64,000 nucleotides of DNA from contig NZ_JAEUAT010000026.1 in NCBI RefSeq assembly GCF_019511525.1, forward strand, positions 1 to 64,000, in the 5' to 3' direction. The stretch's first letter is position 1, and the number at the start of each line of letters is the position of its first letter. Position numbers and translations under genes: made by a program. Source of the stretch: Rhizobium cauense (GTDB taxonomy: Bacteria; Pseudomonadota; Alphaproteobacteria; Rhizobiales; Rhizobiaceae). Of this stretch, positions 17,945-25,786 are shown one piece after another. The notes under the pieces were generated by a model. It had not been told where the DNA came from. It ran no database searches and worked only from the letters and a program-made list of their open reading frames with translations.

Positions 17945-19123
17945 ATGGATTTACACCCGAATGTTGCGCCGACCCCAAGGGAGGCCGGAACAGGGACACG
18001 GTTCTGGATCTTTCCTCAGCCGCCGTTCATCCCCGGCTACGAACAGCCTGACCGCGTCTGGCTTTCGATGCTTCCCGACGAAATCTCCGAGGGTCCGAGC
18101 GATGCCCTGATGTATGTGGCGGATCCACTATACAGCAAACAGCCTTACGGTTTGTCGCGCCTGCCACCATTCGATGGCGCCAGGCGTCCGCCAGTACCAG
18201 CAGGTCCCGATCGGCATTTCGACAGTATTGCCCCCCGATCGCGGGCCTATTTTGGCGTTCACGCCTACGCCTGCATTCATCGCGTGCTCGACATCTGGCA
18301 AAGTTACCTTGGCCATCAGATCCGCTGGTTTTTCGACGGCACGCTCCCGAGACTCGAGATTGTTCCATTTGTCGAATGGGACAATGCTCAAGCAGGCTAT
18401 GGTTTTCTCGAACTTGGATGCTCGCATGCCGGAGGTTCTCCGAGACCCTATGCCCTGAATTTCGATGCGATTGCCCACGAAGTTGGTCATCTCATTCTCT
18501 TCTCGGAGATCGGCGTCCCGCTCGGGGCTTCCCGAGAAAGTGATTTCTTCCCCTTCTCCGAGGGATTTTCCGACTGCGTGTCGCTCATCTCATTCCTCTA
18601 TTTCGACTCGGCCATCGACCGGCTGTTGCGGAGGACCAGTGGAAACCTTCTGCTCTACAACGAGCTCAACCGGTTCGCCGAAACCAGTCCGGAAAGCCAG
18701 ATCCGCCTTGCGACAAACTTCAGACGGATGTCGCAAGTCACCCGCGAACCGCACGACCGCTCCCTTCCCTTCGTCGGTGCCGTGTTCGACAGCATCGTTG
18801 AGCTTTATCATCAGAACCTGGTCGCAAATCACTGTGCCGGGAGCCGGCTCCTCGAGGTGGATCTGCGAGAGCTGGCGCTCGATGAGTTTGATCGCTTCCG
18901 GGAATTGACGGCCGAATCTTTCCGCGAAAAGCCCCTGCTCTTCCAACTATCGCTGATGAAGGCGCGTGATGACGTGGGGCGTGCCCTGGGTGCGGCACTG
19001 GCAAATCTGGATGCACGGACATTGACGTTCGGTCAGGCCGCGATGGCGATCGTTGATGCTGCCGACGGCGCGGCGGCTGAACGTCTCGAAGACAATTTTG
19101 CGTGGCGTGAAATCATCTCGTGA
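17945..19123 (+). CDS. Putative cytoplasmic zinc metalloprotease (HEVGH...EGFSD) in the YcaO-TfuA locus
   Basis: 392 residues, with no signal peptide and no membrane helix. Residues 178-182 are HEVGH, the zinc-binding HExxH. E206 in SEGFSD is well placed as the third zinc ligand, as in M4 thermolysin and M36 fungalysin type gluzincins. An N-terminal 165-residue region and a helical C-terminus (LRELALDEFDRFRELTAESF) flank it; I do not recognise a specific family. It lies 40 bases after tfuA on the same strand. In RiPP loci such proteases remove leader peptides, so it may mature the YcaO/TfuA product, possibly the protein encoded next; that is inference. Confidence 0.6.
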   Translation: MDLHPNVAPTPREAGTGTRFWIFPQPPFIPGYEQPDRVWLSMLPDEISEGPSDALMYVADPLYSKQPYGLSRLPPFDGARRPPVPAGPDRHFDSIAPRSRAYFGVHAYACIHRVLDIWQSYLGHQIRWFFDGTLPRLEIVPFVEWDNAQAGYGFLELGCSHAGGSPRPYALNFDAIAHEVGHLILFSEIGVPLGASRESDFFPFSEGFSDCVSLISFLYFDSAIDRLLRRTSGNLLLYNELNRFAETSPESQIRLATNFRRMSQVTREPHDRSLPFVGAVFDSIVELYHQNLVANHCAGSRLLEVDLRELALDEFDRFRELTAESFREKPLLFQLSLMKARDDVGRALGAALANLDARTLTFGQAAMAIVDAADGAAAERLEDNFAWREIIS

Positions 19124-19145
19124 GACAACCCCAGAGGAGACGACA

Positions 19146-19865
19146 ATGAGCGACTGCTGCGGAAACCCTGGTGTCGGCTACCTGCCGAACCTTCTCGGTA
19201 ACCCCACGTACGACACCTACAACCCGAGCGAGGTACGCCTTTATGGTCGACCAGCAACGGACATCACCAGAGCGCCGGTGTTGGAAACCGCCAATGAGAG
19301 TGAGATCAGGTCGGCGATTGAGTCCGATCCCGCGTACATGAACAACTTTTCACAGAACAATGATGAATTTTGGCGCCTGTTCGACAGAGTAATTGAAGCA
19401 GCAAACAGGAGAATAGAAGCCAATAGGCAAGCACTTACAGACTTCATCGACACGAACATGATGGTTTCCATTCGGTTCGACGACGACCTGGCCTCACTGC
19501 CGATCACATTGAACCTGCCTGGGCCCGACTACGGCGCTGGTGGAGCCAACTACATCAGGAGCATCGGCATCATCTACGGTTACGCCTACGAGGGACATTG
19601 TTACAAAATGCCAAAACCTCAGATCATGTTGCTACCGGCGCCACCGAGAAACATCACAGGAGATGACCGTGGCTGTGATTGCGGCTATTCGCCGGTACTT
19701 GGTTATGCCGTATGGCAGCTGGACAAGCGACAGCGGGTAGTCGCGTTGGATGTCCGCTCCGACGACCTCAAAACGGTTGTGCTTGATGAAAATCTACCGG
19801 GAAATCGGTCACCGCAGGCCTATGGCCAGTCGATGTCACTGGCTCCGATGCGGGCGCGCGACTAG
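19146..19865 (+). CDS. Unrecognised 239-residue protein closing the YcaO-TfuA locus; candidate substrate
   Basis: The start is ATG 19146, 22 bases after the protease gene, with GGAG about ten bases upstream. I recognise no family. The N-terminus is striking: MSDCCGNPGVGYLPNLLGNP, then a Gly/Asn/Pro/Tyr-rich stretch up to residue 40 with no signal peptide. The middle (residues 60-110) is acidic and helical (FWRLFDRVIEAANRRIEANR). The C-terminal half holds GHCYKMPKP and DDRGCDCGYSPVLGYAVW, two more Cys-containing segments. The Cys-Cys-Gly start and CDCG are plausible YcaO-type modification sites. It could be the peptide substrate, much longer than usual precursors, or a structural partner of the protease. 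Confidence 0.55.
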   Translation: MSDCCGNPGVGYLPNLLGNPTYDTYNPSEVRLYGRPATDITRAPVLETANESEIRSAIESDPAYMNNFSQNNDEFWRLFDRVIEAANRRIEANRQALTDFIDTNMMVSIRFDDDLASLPITLNLPGPDYGAGGANYIRSIGIIYGYAYEGHCYKMPKPQIMLLPAPPRNITGDDRGCDCGYSPVLGYAVWQLDKRQRVVALDVRSDDLKTVVLDENLPGNRSPQAYGQSMSLAPMRARD

Positions 19866-19954
19866 TCAGGACGCCCCCTCCTTGCAAGCGATAGTGGGAG
19901 ACGATATCCCGCTGTCCAGAACACGTGCGGCCCGGCGGTGCAAGGAGGTATCCA

Positions 19955-20734
19955 ATGGTTGCAAAGACGATCGGGTTCATCGGTACCGGAACCATCACCG
20001 ATGCAATGGTCAGGGGATTGCTGGCCGAGCCTGCATTCGCGTCGCAGGTAACGATTTCGCCGCGCAATGCAGAGATTGCGCAGCGCCTTGCAGGTGAGTT
20101 CGCGGAAGTCTCGATTGCGACCGACAACCAGGGCGTGGTCGACGCGAGTGACATCGTCATCCTGGCAGTGCGTCCGCAGATTGCCGAGGACGTCCTGCGG
20201 AGATTGTCGTTCCGCGATGGGCAGTCGGTTGTCAGCGTCATTGCGGCGACCGACCGCAAGGCGCTTCTCGAGTGGATCGGGAAAGACATTCACCTTGTCC
20301 AGTCCATTCCATTGCCTTTCGTCGCGGACCGCGAGGGCGTGACGGCCATCTTCCCGCCAGACGCTGAGACCGCTGCTCTCTTTGCCGCCCTTGGCACGGC
20401 AATCGAATGCGAGACCAAAGAGGAGTACGATCTTCTGGCCGCTGCCAGTTCCTTGATGTCCACTGTCTTCGGGATTATGGACACCGCGGTAGACTGGTTG
20501 GAAAAACGCGGTCTCGCCAAGGGCAAGGGCCGCGCCTACATCGCGCCACTGTTTGCCAGCCTTTCGCAGACGGCGGTGCGAGCCCATGACGTTCCCTTGG
20601 GCGAACTCAGCCGGGAATTCGCAACCAAGGGCGGCCTTAACGAACAGGTGCTGACTGATTTTCAGGGAGGCGGTGGTCGCGATGCGATTACGTCAGCTCT
20701 AGACCGCGTGATGGCAAGGATTCAAAACGGCTAG
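19955..20734 (+). CDS. Pyrroline-5-carboxylate reductase-like protein (divergent ProC family)
   Basis: 259 residues. The N-terminal Rossmann motif is IGFIGTGTITDAMVRGLL, followed by ASDIVILAVRPQIAEDVL, both as in ProC, and a helical dimerisation domain. The canonical ProC signature near the C-terminus (PGGTT) reads TKGGLNEQVL here, so the substrate pocket differs. The enzyme probably reduces an imino or related acid with NAD(P)H, but proline synthesis is not assured. ATG 19955 has a strong AAGGAGG at -13. It is followed after 173 bases by a DddL-like cupin gene on the same strand, suggesting a joint but unknown pathway. Confidence 0.75.
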   Translation: MVAKTIGFIGTGTITDAMVRGLLAEPAFASQVTISPRNAEIAQRLAGEFAEVSIATDNQGVVDASDIVILAVRPQIAEDVLRRLSFRDGQSVVSVIAATDRKALLEWIGKDIHLVQSIPLPFVADREGVTAIFPPDAETAALFAALGTAIECETKEEYDLLAAASSLMSTVFGIMDTAVDWLEKRGLAKGKGRAYIAPLFASLSQTAVRAHDVPLGELSREFATKGGLNEQVLTDFQGGGGRDAITSALDRVMARIQNG

Positions 20735-20907
20735 CAGGGTTGGCGGTGGCCAATGACCTCTGATGCAAATCAATGTGCCGGAACCATGCAGTCGCGCTTT
20801 GCTGACAAGGTCCATCTCCCGGCGTAGGAAAAGGCACTCTGGCAGTTTGCTTTTTTGCTGCGTCGGGATAAGGATCGCGAAACGCGGCCAAGGAGTTTTC
20901 CATATCG

Positions 20908-21585
20908 ATGTCAAAGCCCCGGTTGAGAAGGGAAGCAGATCTCCTTCTGCATCGCGGGACCAGGACGGCCAGCGGTGACTATCCTGTCAGCCGCACGCGC
21001 AGACCTGCCCCCGTCCACCGTCTCATCGGTGCCTTGGGAAACATCCTACTGTCCGATGCCGCGCCGTTCATGGAAAAGTTCGTTGCGGGCAAGGTTTTCC
21101 ACCTGCTTCAGGAGCCGGGCGCCATTGCGGCCAAGCCTCCCACTCCGCTACCGCTGGCCCCGCAGCTGCAGTTCGCGCTGCGCAACTTGGCACTGAAGGG
21201 CGAGCCTTACGCCGAGGTCGCGGCAGCCATAAACGACGTTGCGAAAAGCCTCGAGTGGGTTTCGAGCAAGAGCGGCCCATTTGCGAGCATCAATATCGAG
21301 CACACCCACGCACATGCCGTCGTCGCCGGCCCATCAGGCGTGGAAGAACGCGGCGACGTCGCACTTGGTCTGACGATCATGGCGCCCTACAGCCGCTTTC
21401 CTGACCACATTCAATATCGATCTCGTGTCTTCCTGGCACTCTCCGACTGCGAGTTCTCCTGTGACGACAAGGGATGGCAGCGCGGTTCCGTGGGCTCGAT
21501 TTTCTTCAACGAGGCCGGACATAACGTCGCCATGCGATGCACCTCGCGCCCGCTGCTGGCGGCGTGGTGCCATGTCGAACGGTAG
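20908..21585 (+). CDS. DddL-type (DMSP lyase-like) cupin with degraded metal-binding motif
   Basis: 225 residues. The C-terminal half follows the cupin of the dimethylsulfoniopropionate lyase-like family: EHTHAHAVVAGPSGVEERGD, LGLTIMAPYSRFPDH, and GSIFFNEAGHNVAM ending LLAAWCHVER. Where the family normally reads PDHxHPPEExYLVL, this one reads PDHIQYRSRVFLAL. The second His and the Glu ligands are thus missing, and the late His is shifted (AGHNVAM instead of GIxHAM). It is unlikely to bind metal in the usual way, so lyase activity is doubtful. The family comparison is from memory. AAGGAG lies about 12 bases before ATG 20908. The first 35 residues are Arg-rich and unlike family members, so the true start could be later. 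Confidence 0.6.
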   Translation: MSKPRLRREADLLLHRGTRTASGDYPVSRTRRPAPVHRLIGALGNILLSDAAPFMEKFVAGKVFHLLQEPGAIAAKPPTPLPLAPQLQFALRNLALKGEPYAEVAAAINDVAKSLEWVSSKSGPFASINIEHTHAHAVVAGPSGVEERGDVALGLTIMAPYSRFPDHIQYRSRVFLALSDCEFSCDDKGWQRGSVGSIFFNEAGHNVAMRCTSRPLLAAWCHVER

Positions 21586-21602
21586 CCAATACATTTGAAG
21601 GA

Positions 21603-21628
21603 TCGTCATGCATCGGTATGCATGACGA
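21603..21628. terminator. Hairpin between convergent genes
   Basis: An 11-bp perfect stem (TCGTCATGCAT / ATGCATGACGA) with a CGGT loop lies between the cupin gene and the oppositely oriented transpeptidase gene. There is no long T-run on either side, so it may stop both transcripts with Rho or act as an mRNA end-stabiliser. Confidence 0.55.
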
Positions 21629-21635
21629 CCCGCCC

Positions 21636-22337
21636 TTACTTCACCAGCAACGGCGCCTTTCCCTTCACACGCTCATAAAGATCAATCACATCCTGGTTGA
21701 ACATCCGGACGCAGCCGGACGATGCGTTCTTGCCGATTGTCTGCCACTCCGGCGAGCCGTGAATACGATAGAGCGTGTCCTTGCCATCCTGGAAAATATA
21801 GAGGGCGCGGGCGCCGAGAGGATTATTGAGGCCGGGCGGCATGCCTTGCTTCCATCGTTCAAGCGTCGGATTTCGCCCGATCATCGCCGGTGTCGGCGTC
21901 CAGGTCGGAAACTTCCGCTTCCACTGAATGATCGCCCGTCCCTTCCATGCGCGCCCCTGCGCACCAAGGCTCACACCGTAGCGCATGGCGCGGCCATCGC
22001 CGAGAACGAGGTAGAGAAACTTTTTCTCCGTCTCGACTACGATAGTCCCCGGCTGTTCATCCGTTGCATAGTCGACCTCCTGGCGGAGATATTCGGGATT
22101 GACCAGCGTGTGGTTGATGGCTGGCCAACGAAATTCTCCGTCATCAACTTCGGCATAGGCCAGCGCATAATCCGGTTTGTCGGGAGCACGCATTTCCAGT
22201 TGGATCTGCGGTTCAGGCGCAGCATCAAAGGCGTGGGCCGATGGGACATCGGCAGTTACGACAATTCGCTCCGCCGGAAGTTGTGTACAGGCTGCAAGAA
22301 GTGAGGCACCGGCCGCTGCCAGCAGCGGTCGGATCAT
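21636..22337 (-). CDS. L,D-transpeptidase lipoprotein (ErfK/YbiS/YcfS/YnhG family)
   Basis: 233 residues from ATG 22337. The N-terminus MIRPLLAAAGASLLAACTQL is a lipoprotein signal with lipobox LAAC, so it is anchored at the cell envelope. The catalytic YkuD motif is present: YRIHGSPEW, then IGKNASSGCVRMFNQD, with His and the Cys nucleophile of HG...SxGCVR. L,D-transpeptidases form 3-3 cross-links in peptidoglycan or attach outer-membrane proteins to it. Family features GTIVVETEKKFLYLVLGDG and the Asn-Pro-Leu-Gly region (NNPLGARALYIF) are also present. An upstream in-frame start at 22409 would place the signal internally and is less likely. Confidence 0.9.
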   Translation of the reverse strand: MIRPLLAAAGASLLAACTQLPAERIVVTADVPSAHAFDAAPEPQIQLEMRAPDKPDYALAYAEVDDGEFRWPAINHTLVNPEYLRQEVDYATDEQPGTIVVETEKKFLYLVLGDGRAMRYGVSLGAQGRAWKGRAIIQWKRKFPTWTPTPAMIGRNPTLERWKQGMPPGLNNPLGARALYIFQDGKDTLYRIHGSPEWQTIGKNASSGCVRMFNQDVIDLYERVKGKAPLLVK

Positions 22338-22537
22338 GGACGTGGCATGCAATTTCAAAGATTCCGATTTCGTAATTTGAATAGGCGAGACATGCTCTAA
22401 CTCGTGCATACAATGGCCGAAATGTGGTTGCGGCCTTCAATAGTGCGAATCAAGAGCTGTTAAGTCGCACCTGTTGGCGGCGTGCAACAATCCCCGGCGG
22501 GGAAGGTAGTACCGCGCCGAAATCCATTCCCCTTTTG

Positions 22538-22822
22538 CTACTTCGTGATCCGGAATCCCGAAGGCATCACGCCACCTAAGACCGCCTCTACCTCGACAGC
22601 AACGACCTTGGCCCCGACCGGCCCCATCCAGAACTCCTTCAACATCACCGAGACTGCAGCCTCTGGCCCGGCGATGAGAGCCTTCACGGATCCGTCGTCC
22701 TCGTTGCGAACCCAACCTGCCAGACCATGTCGCTCGGCCTGCGCGCGCGTCCAGACACGAAAGCTCACGCCCTGTACCCGGCCGGATATCCGCACCAGCA
22801 CCGCCTTTCGATCCTCGCCCAT
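22538..22822 (-). CDS. acyP: Acylphosphatase
   Basis: 94 residues, the usual size. It hydrolyses acyl phosphates such as acetyl or carbamoyl phosphate in the cytoplasm. The catalytic P-loop GRVQGVSFRVWT carries the key Arg, and GWVRNEDDGSVKALIAG supplies the catalytic Asn. ATG 22822 is chosen because GGAGG sits five bases before it; an ATG at 22834 overlaps that ribosome binding site. The C-terminus (PSGFRITK) keeps the usual final strand. It is a single gene with no evident operon. Confidence 0.93.
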   Translation of the reverse strand: MGEDRKAVLVRISGRVQGVSFRVWTRAQAERHGLAGWVRNEDDGSVKALIAGPEAAVSVMLKEFWMGPVGAKVVAVEVEAVLGGVMPSGFRITK

Positions 22823-23021
22823 CCCAGCCTCCATGCCAGCCGCCTATAGGCAATCTGGAGTACGGAAGGATAATTCAAGCGCGTTCAGTGAGTGTGTTGC
22901 TGCAAATGCCATCAACAGCCCAATGTCGTGCAATTTTCCGCGCAAGTGCCCTTTGTCCGGCTGGCGCAAATCAAACGGCGCTCTATACTCATAAGTGTAT
23001 CAACGTGAAGGAATCTCGATC

Positions 23022-23303
23022 ATGCGCAGGCTTATCGCAGTGACTTCAGTTCTCATGTTCAGTTTCGCCGGTTCAGCCTTCGCACAGTCGAGCATGGGCA
23101 TGGACGCCAGTGGCCGCTTCGACGGTTCGCCTCCTCTCGGTACGTCCCGAGAGGACGAAGCACCAAGCGGCGGATTCGCAATACCGTTCGACACGTCCGT
23201 AACCGGCAGCACGACAAACTCCGGCAACATACAGTGGACGCGATGCCCGCCACAACGCCGCGGCGTTCAAGGCAGCAACCAAGCATGCCTTGACAACAAC
23301 TGA
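23022..23303 (+). CDS. Small exported protein of unknown function
   Basis: 93 residues. MRRLIAVTSVLMFSFAGSAFAQ is a clear Sec signal peptide with an AFA-Q cleavage site. The mature part of about 71 residues is rich in Gly, Ser, Thr and Pro and carries two Cys (TRCPPQRRG and NQACLDNN) that could form one disulfide. AAGGA at 23007 precedes ATG 23022. I recognise no family; it may be a short rhizobial periplasmic protein. A strong hairpin follows the stop. Confidence 0.6.
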   Translation: MRRLIAVTSVLMFSFAGSAFAQSSMGMDASGRFDGSPPLGTSREDEAPSGGFAIPFDTSVTGSTTNSGNIQWTRCPPQRRGVQGSNQACLDNN

Positions 23304-23320
23304 ACTCCAATTTCCGGCAA

Positions 23321-23346
23321 CCGCGAACCTTCTCAAAGGTTCGCGG
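23321..23346 (+). terminator. Hairpin downstream of the small exported protein gene
   Basis: A perfect 11-bp stem (CCGCGAACCTT / AAGGTTCGCGG) with loop CTCA lies 17 bases after the stop codon. The following sequence (CGCTCTCG) lacks a T-run, so it is a weak intrinsic terminator or a 3'-end stabiliser. Confidence 0.5.
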
Positions 23347-23395
23347 CGCTCTCGTATCTGTGCTAGGGGAACCGCGAAACGCGAGGCACGAAACT

Positions 23396-24067
23396 ATGCT
23401 CCCCTGGATCCAACTTGATTCCGCACCGATTCCTGGAGAAGGCGGCGAATTGCGCCTCAAGCAACGAGGCAGCGAATTCTCCATCATGCTGGGTTCAAAC
23501 GAGCTGATGAACAGCCGCCTGAGCGGGTCGGAGGAGGCGTTGGCGACCCTTTCCCATGAAAAAATCAGGGATCGGCCTCATCCACATGTTCTGATAGGTG
23601 GCCTCGGCATGGGGTTCACGCTTCGCGCGGCCCTGTCGGTTTGCCCGCAAGACGCCACTATCACCGTCGCGGAGCTGATTCCAGCGGTGGTGCAATGGGC
23701 ACGCGGCCCGATGGCGGAAGTGTTCCGGGGGTGCCTGGACGACCCACGCGTACGCATCCACGAGGGCGACGTCAGCGAACTCATCCGGCGAAGCAAGTTG
23801 CAGTTCGACGCGGTGCTCCTCGACGTGGATAACGGGCCCGACGGTCTTACCCGCCGTTCCAACGATCGTCTCTACGACTTTGCGGGCCTCACGGCAGCCC
23901 GCAACGCCCTGCGACCCGGGGGTGTTCTCGCGGTCTGGTCGTCAGGACCGGACGCAGGCTTTACCAAGCGGCTCCGCGACTGCGGCCTTTCCGTCGAGGC
24001 GGTCAACACGCGCGCCAACGGCAAGCGCGGCGGCGCACGTCATGTCATCTGGCTTGCCGTCAAATAA
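23396..24067 (+). CDS. Spermidine synthase-like methyltransferase-fold protein
   Basis: 223 residues from ATG 23396, with GAGG nine bases upstream; a GTG at 23360 is an alternative. The Rossmann-like core shows HPHVLIGGLGMGFTLRAAL (glycine loop), TITVAELIPAVVQWARG and FDAVLLDVDNGPDGL, as in polyamine aminopropyltransferases. The N-terminal SpeE beta-domain is reduced to about 70 residues. Classic polyamine-binding residues are not obvious, so the substrate is unknown. The gene stops two bases from the end of the convergent aldolase gene. Confidence 0.75.
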   Translation: MLPWIQLDSAPIPGEGGELRLKQRGSEFSIMLGSNELMNSRLSGSEEALATLSHEKIRDRPHPHVLIGGLGMGFTLRAALSVCPQDATITVAELIPAVVQWARGPMAEVFRGCLDDPRVRIHEGDVSELIRRSKLQFDAVLLDVDNGPDGLTRRSNDRLYDFAGLTAARNALRPGGVLAVWSSGPDAGFTKRLRDCGLSVEAVNTRANGKRGGARHVIWLAVK

Positions 24068-24068
24068 T

Positions 24069-24863
24069 TCAGCTTGCCTGAACGCGACGTGCAGCCGCGA
24101 TGGCGCTTGCTGCGCCTGCACGCAGTTGCTGGGTGTCGGCCCCGGCAATGACGAGATCAAAGCCCATTTTCAGGAGTTCGCCGGCCCGCTCGCCATTGCT
24201 GCCAAAGACGCAGGCGAACTTGCTGTGGGCCCGGCACCGCGCGATGAGGTGCTTGAGCACTCCGTCTATCTCGGCTGTGTCGGGCGCCAGCTTTGCTCCA
24301 TCCGAGAGGGCAATCGACAGGTCGGACGGTCCCACGAAGATCCCGTCGATACCGTCGACCCGCATGATTTCGTCCGCAGCATCGAGCGCCGCGCGCGTTT
24401 CGATCATGGCAATCGTCACGGTCTGCGAATTTGCCGACGCGAGATAGTCCGCTGCAGAAAGCCCCGTATGGTTCAACGCAAGCGTCGGACCCCAACTGCG
24501 CTCGCCCAGTGGCGGATACTTGGTTGCCTTGACCAGAGCTTCAGCATTAGACACCGAGTTGATCATGGGGGCGATAATCCCCGATGCGCCAGAATCGAGG
24601 AGCCGCGACGCAGAGGCGAAATCGCCAACCGGAATTCTTGCGAGCACCGGTTTTCCGGCAAGCCTTCCCTGCCCAATGGCAACAGCCGCCGACCCAAGAC
24701 CCCAAACACCGTGCTGCATATCCAGCACGACCGCATCGAACGCCTCCTGCGCCAGATGATTGACAAAAAGTGGATCCGGAATACCGATCCACGCGGAAAT
24801 CAATCCGCCCCCACCGCTTGTGATCCGCTTTGCGAAGCTGTCGATCATCGTTGGTATGCTCAT
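24069..24863 (-). CDS. HpaI/HpcH-family aldolase
   Basis: 264 residues, close to the family norm. Class II pyruvate aldolases of this family cleave 4-hydroxy-2-oxo acids to pyruvate and an aldehyde, using a divalent metal. Motifs are VLDMQHGVWGLGSAA, LARIPVGDFASASRLLDSGA, GIIAPMINSVSNAEALV, the metal-binding MIETRAALD and GIFVGPSDLSIALSDG. ATG 24863 has an AAAGGAGA site; longer in-frame starts lack one. It is the last gene of a three-gene minus-strand operon, 19 bases after the TIM-barrel isomerase-like gene. A role in sugar-acid or aromatic breakdown is inferred. Confidence 0.88.
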   Translation of the reverse strand: MSIPTMIDSFAKRITSGGGGLISAWIGIPDPLFVNHLAQEAFDAVVLDMQHGVWGLGSAAVAIGQGRLAGKPVLARIPVGDFASASRLLDSGASGIIAPMINSVSNAEALVKATKYPPLGERSWGPTLALNHTGLSAADYLASANSQTVTIAMIETRAALDAADEIMRVDGIDGIFVGPSDLSIALSDGAKLAPDTAEIDGVLKHLIARCRAHSKFACVFGSNGERAGELLKMGFDLVIAGADTQQLRAGAASAIAAARRVQAS

Positions 24864-24882
24864 TGCATTCTCCTTTGGCGGC

Positions 24883-25746
24883 CTAAACGGCCGCGCGCTG
24901 CTTTTCCTGATGAAGTTCCTCGATGAAGGCCTTCTGCAGCAGGATCCCATCCCACTCGTCGGCAAAAAATGGTGAATCATAAATCAGCGTATAAGGCCCG
25001 CTGTAGCCAGCCTTCCGGCACGCTTCGACAGTCTTGCGGTAGTCTGCCGCATCGAGCCCTGCATCATTGTATTCTGCCTTGGCATGGCAGAGCTCTGCCC
25101 GGCGCATGATGTCGGCGAGCCCTGCGTATTTTTCAGGAGCAGCCCAGTTGCCGAGATCGCCATTCAGGCCGACCTGCCCCTCAAGAGCATCGAGGAGCCA
25201 GTTCGTCTCCTTCGGCGAGGGAAGAAGGTCGAACCAGTTTTCGATGACGATGCGGACGCCGCTGCCTTCGGCTTGTGCGGCGAGCCACGCAAGGTGGTGG
25301 GCGCAGCGCTCAAGGTTCTCCTTGGTGGGTGCCTGCTTGCCTGCGATGACCCGCATGTTCCTGGCGCCTAGCGCAGCCGCAATTTCGATCCAGCCGGCAA
25401 TCCAGCGAATGTCGCGCTCGGCCTCTTGCGGATGGCTTGGATCTCCGTCTTCTACAAGCAGGGTCTGAAGCAGAACCCCAGACGTCTCGAGCGCTTCGCG
25501 CATCTCCACCAGATAGCCATGGTCAAGGCTCGGCAGATGGAACGAGCATACTTCAAGCCGGCCGATGCCACGCTTGGCGAGTTGTCCCGCGACATCTATC
25601 AGCGAGGCGCGTCCGGCCCCGTATGGCTCCTTGCGAGCTACGTTCATTCCCGGATCAGGGCTATAGGGATAAACGGCTCCCAGCAGCCGATGCAGCGACC
25701 ATGTCGAAACCGCAAATCGGCTACTGTCTAAAATGCCTTCCATCAT
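24883..25746 (-). CDS. Sugar phosphate isomerase/epimerase-like TIM barrel protein
   Basis: About 287 residues of the AP-endonuclease-2-like xylose isomerase fold. Visible elements are FAVSTWSLHRLLG at the first strand, RLEVCSFHLPSL, NMRVIAGKQAPTKENLERCA, IVIENWFDLLPSPKETNW (Glu metal ligand), LNGDLGNWAAPEKY (Asp) and LCHAKAEYND (His). These acidic and His residues match the divalent-metal site of the family. GGAGGAG overlaps the start: ATG 25746 is three bases and ATG 25743 six bases from it, so the latter may be used. It lies between the amidase and aldolase genes. The substrate is unknown. Confidence 0.82.
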   Translation of the reverse strand: MMEGILDSSRFAVSTWSLHRLLGAVYPYSPDPGMNVARKEPYGAGRASLIDVAGQLAKRGIGRLEVCSFHLPSLDHGYLVEMREALETSGVLLQTLLVEDGDPSHPQEAERDIRWIAGWIEIAAALGARNMRVIAGKQAPTKENLERCAHHLAWLAAQAEGSGVRIVIENWFDLLPSPKETNWLLDALEGQVGLNGDLGNWAAPEKYAGLADIMRRAELCHAKAEYNDAGLDAADYRKTVEACRKAGYSGPYTLIYDSPFFADEWDGILLQKAFIEELHQEKQRAAV

Positions 25747-25786
25747 ATTCTCCTCCACTCACAGCCGGCAGCAGCTGCCCGCAGTC

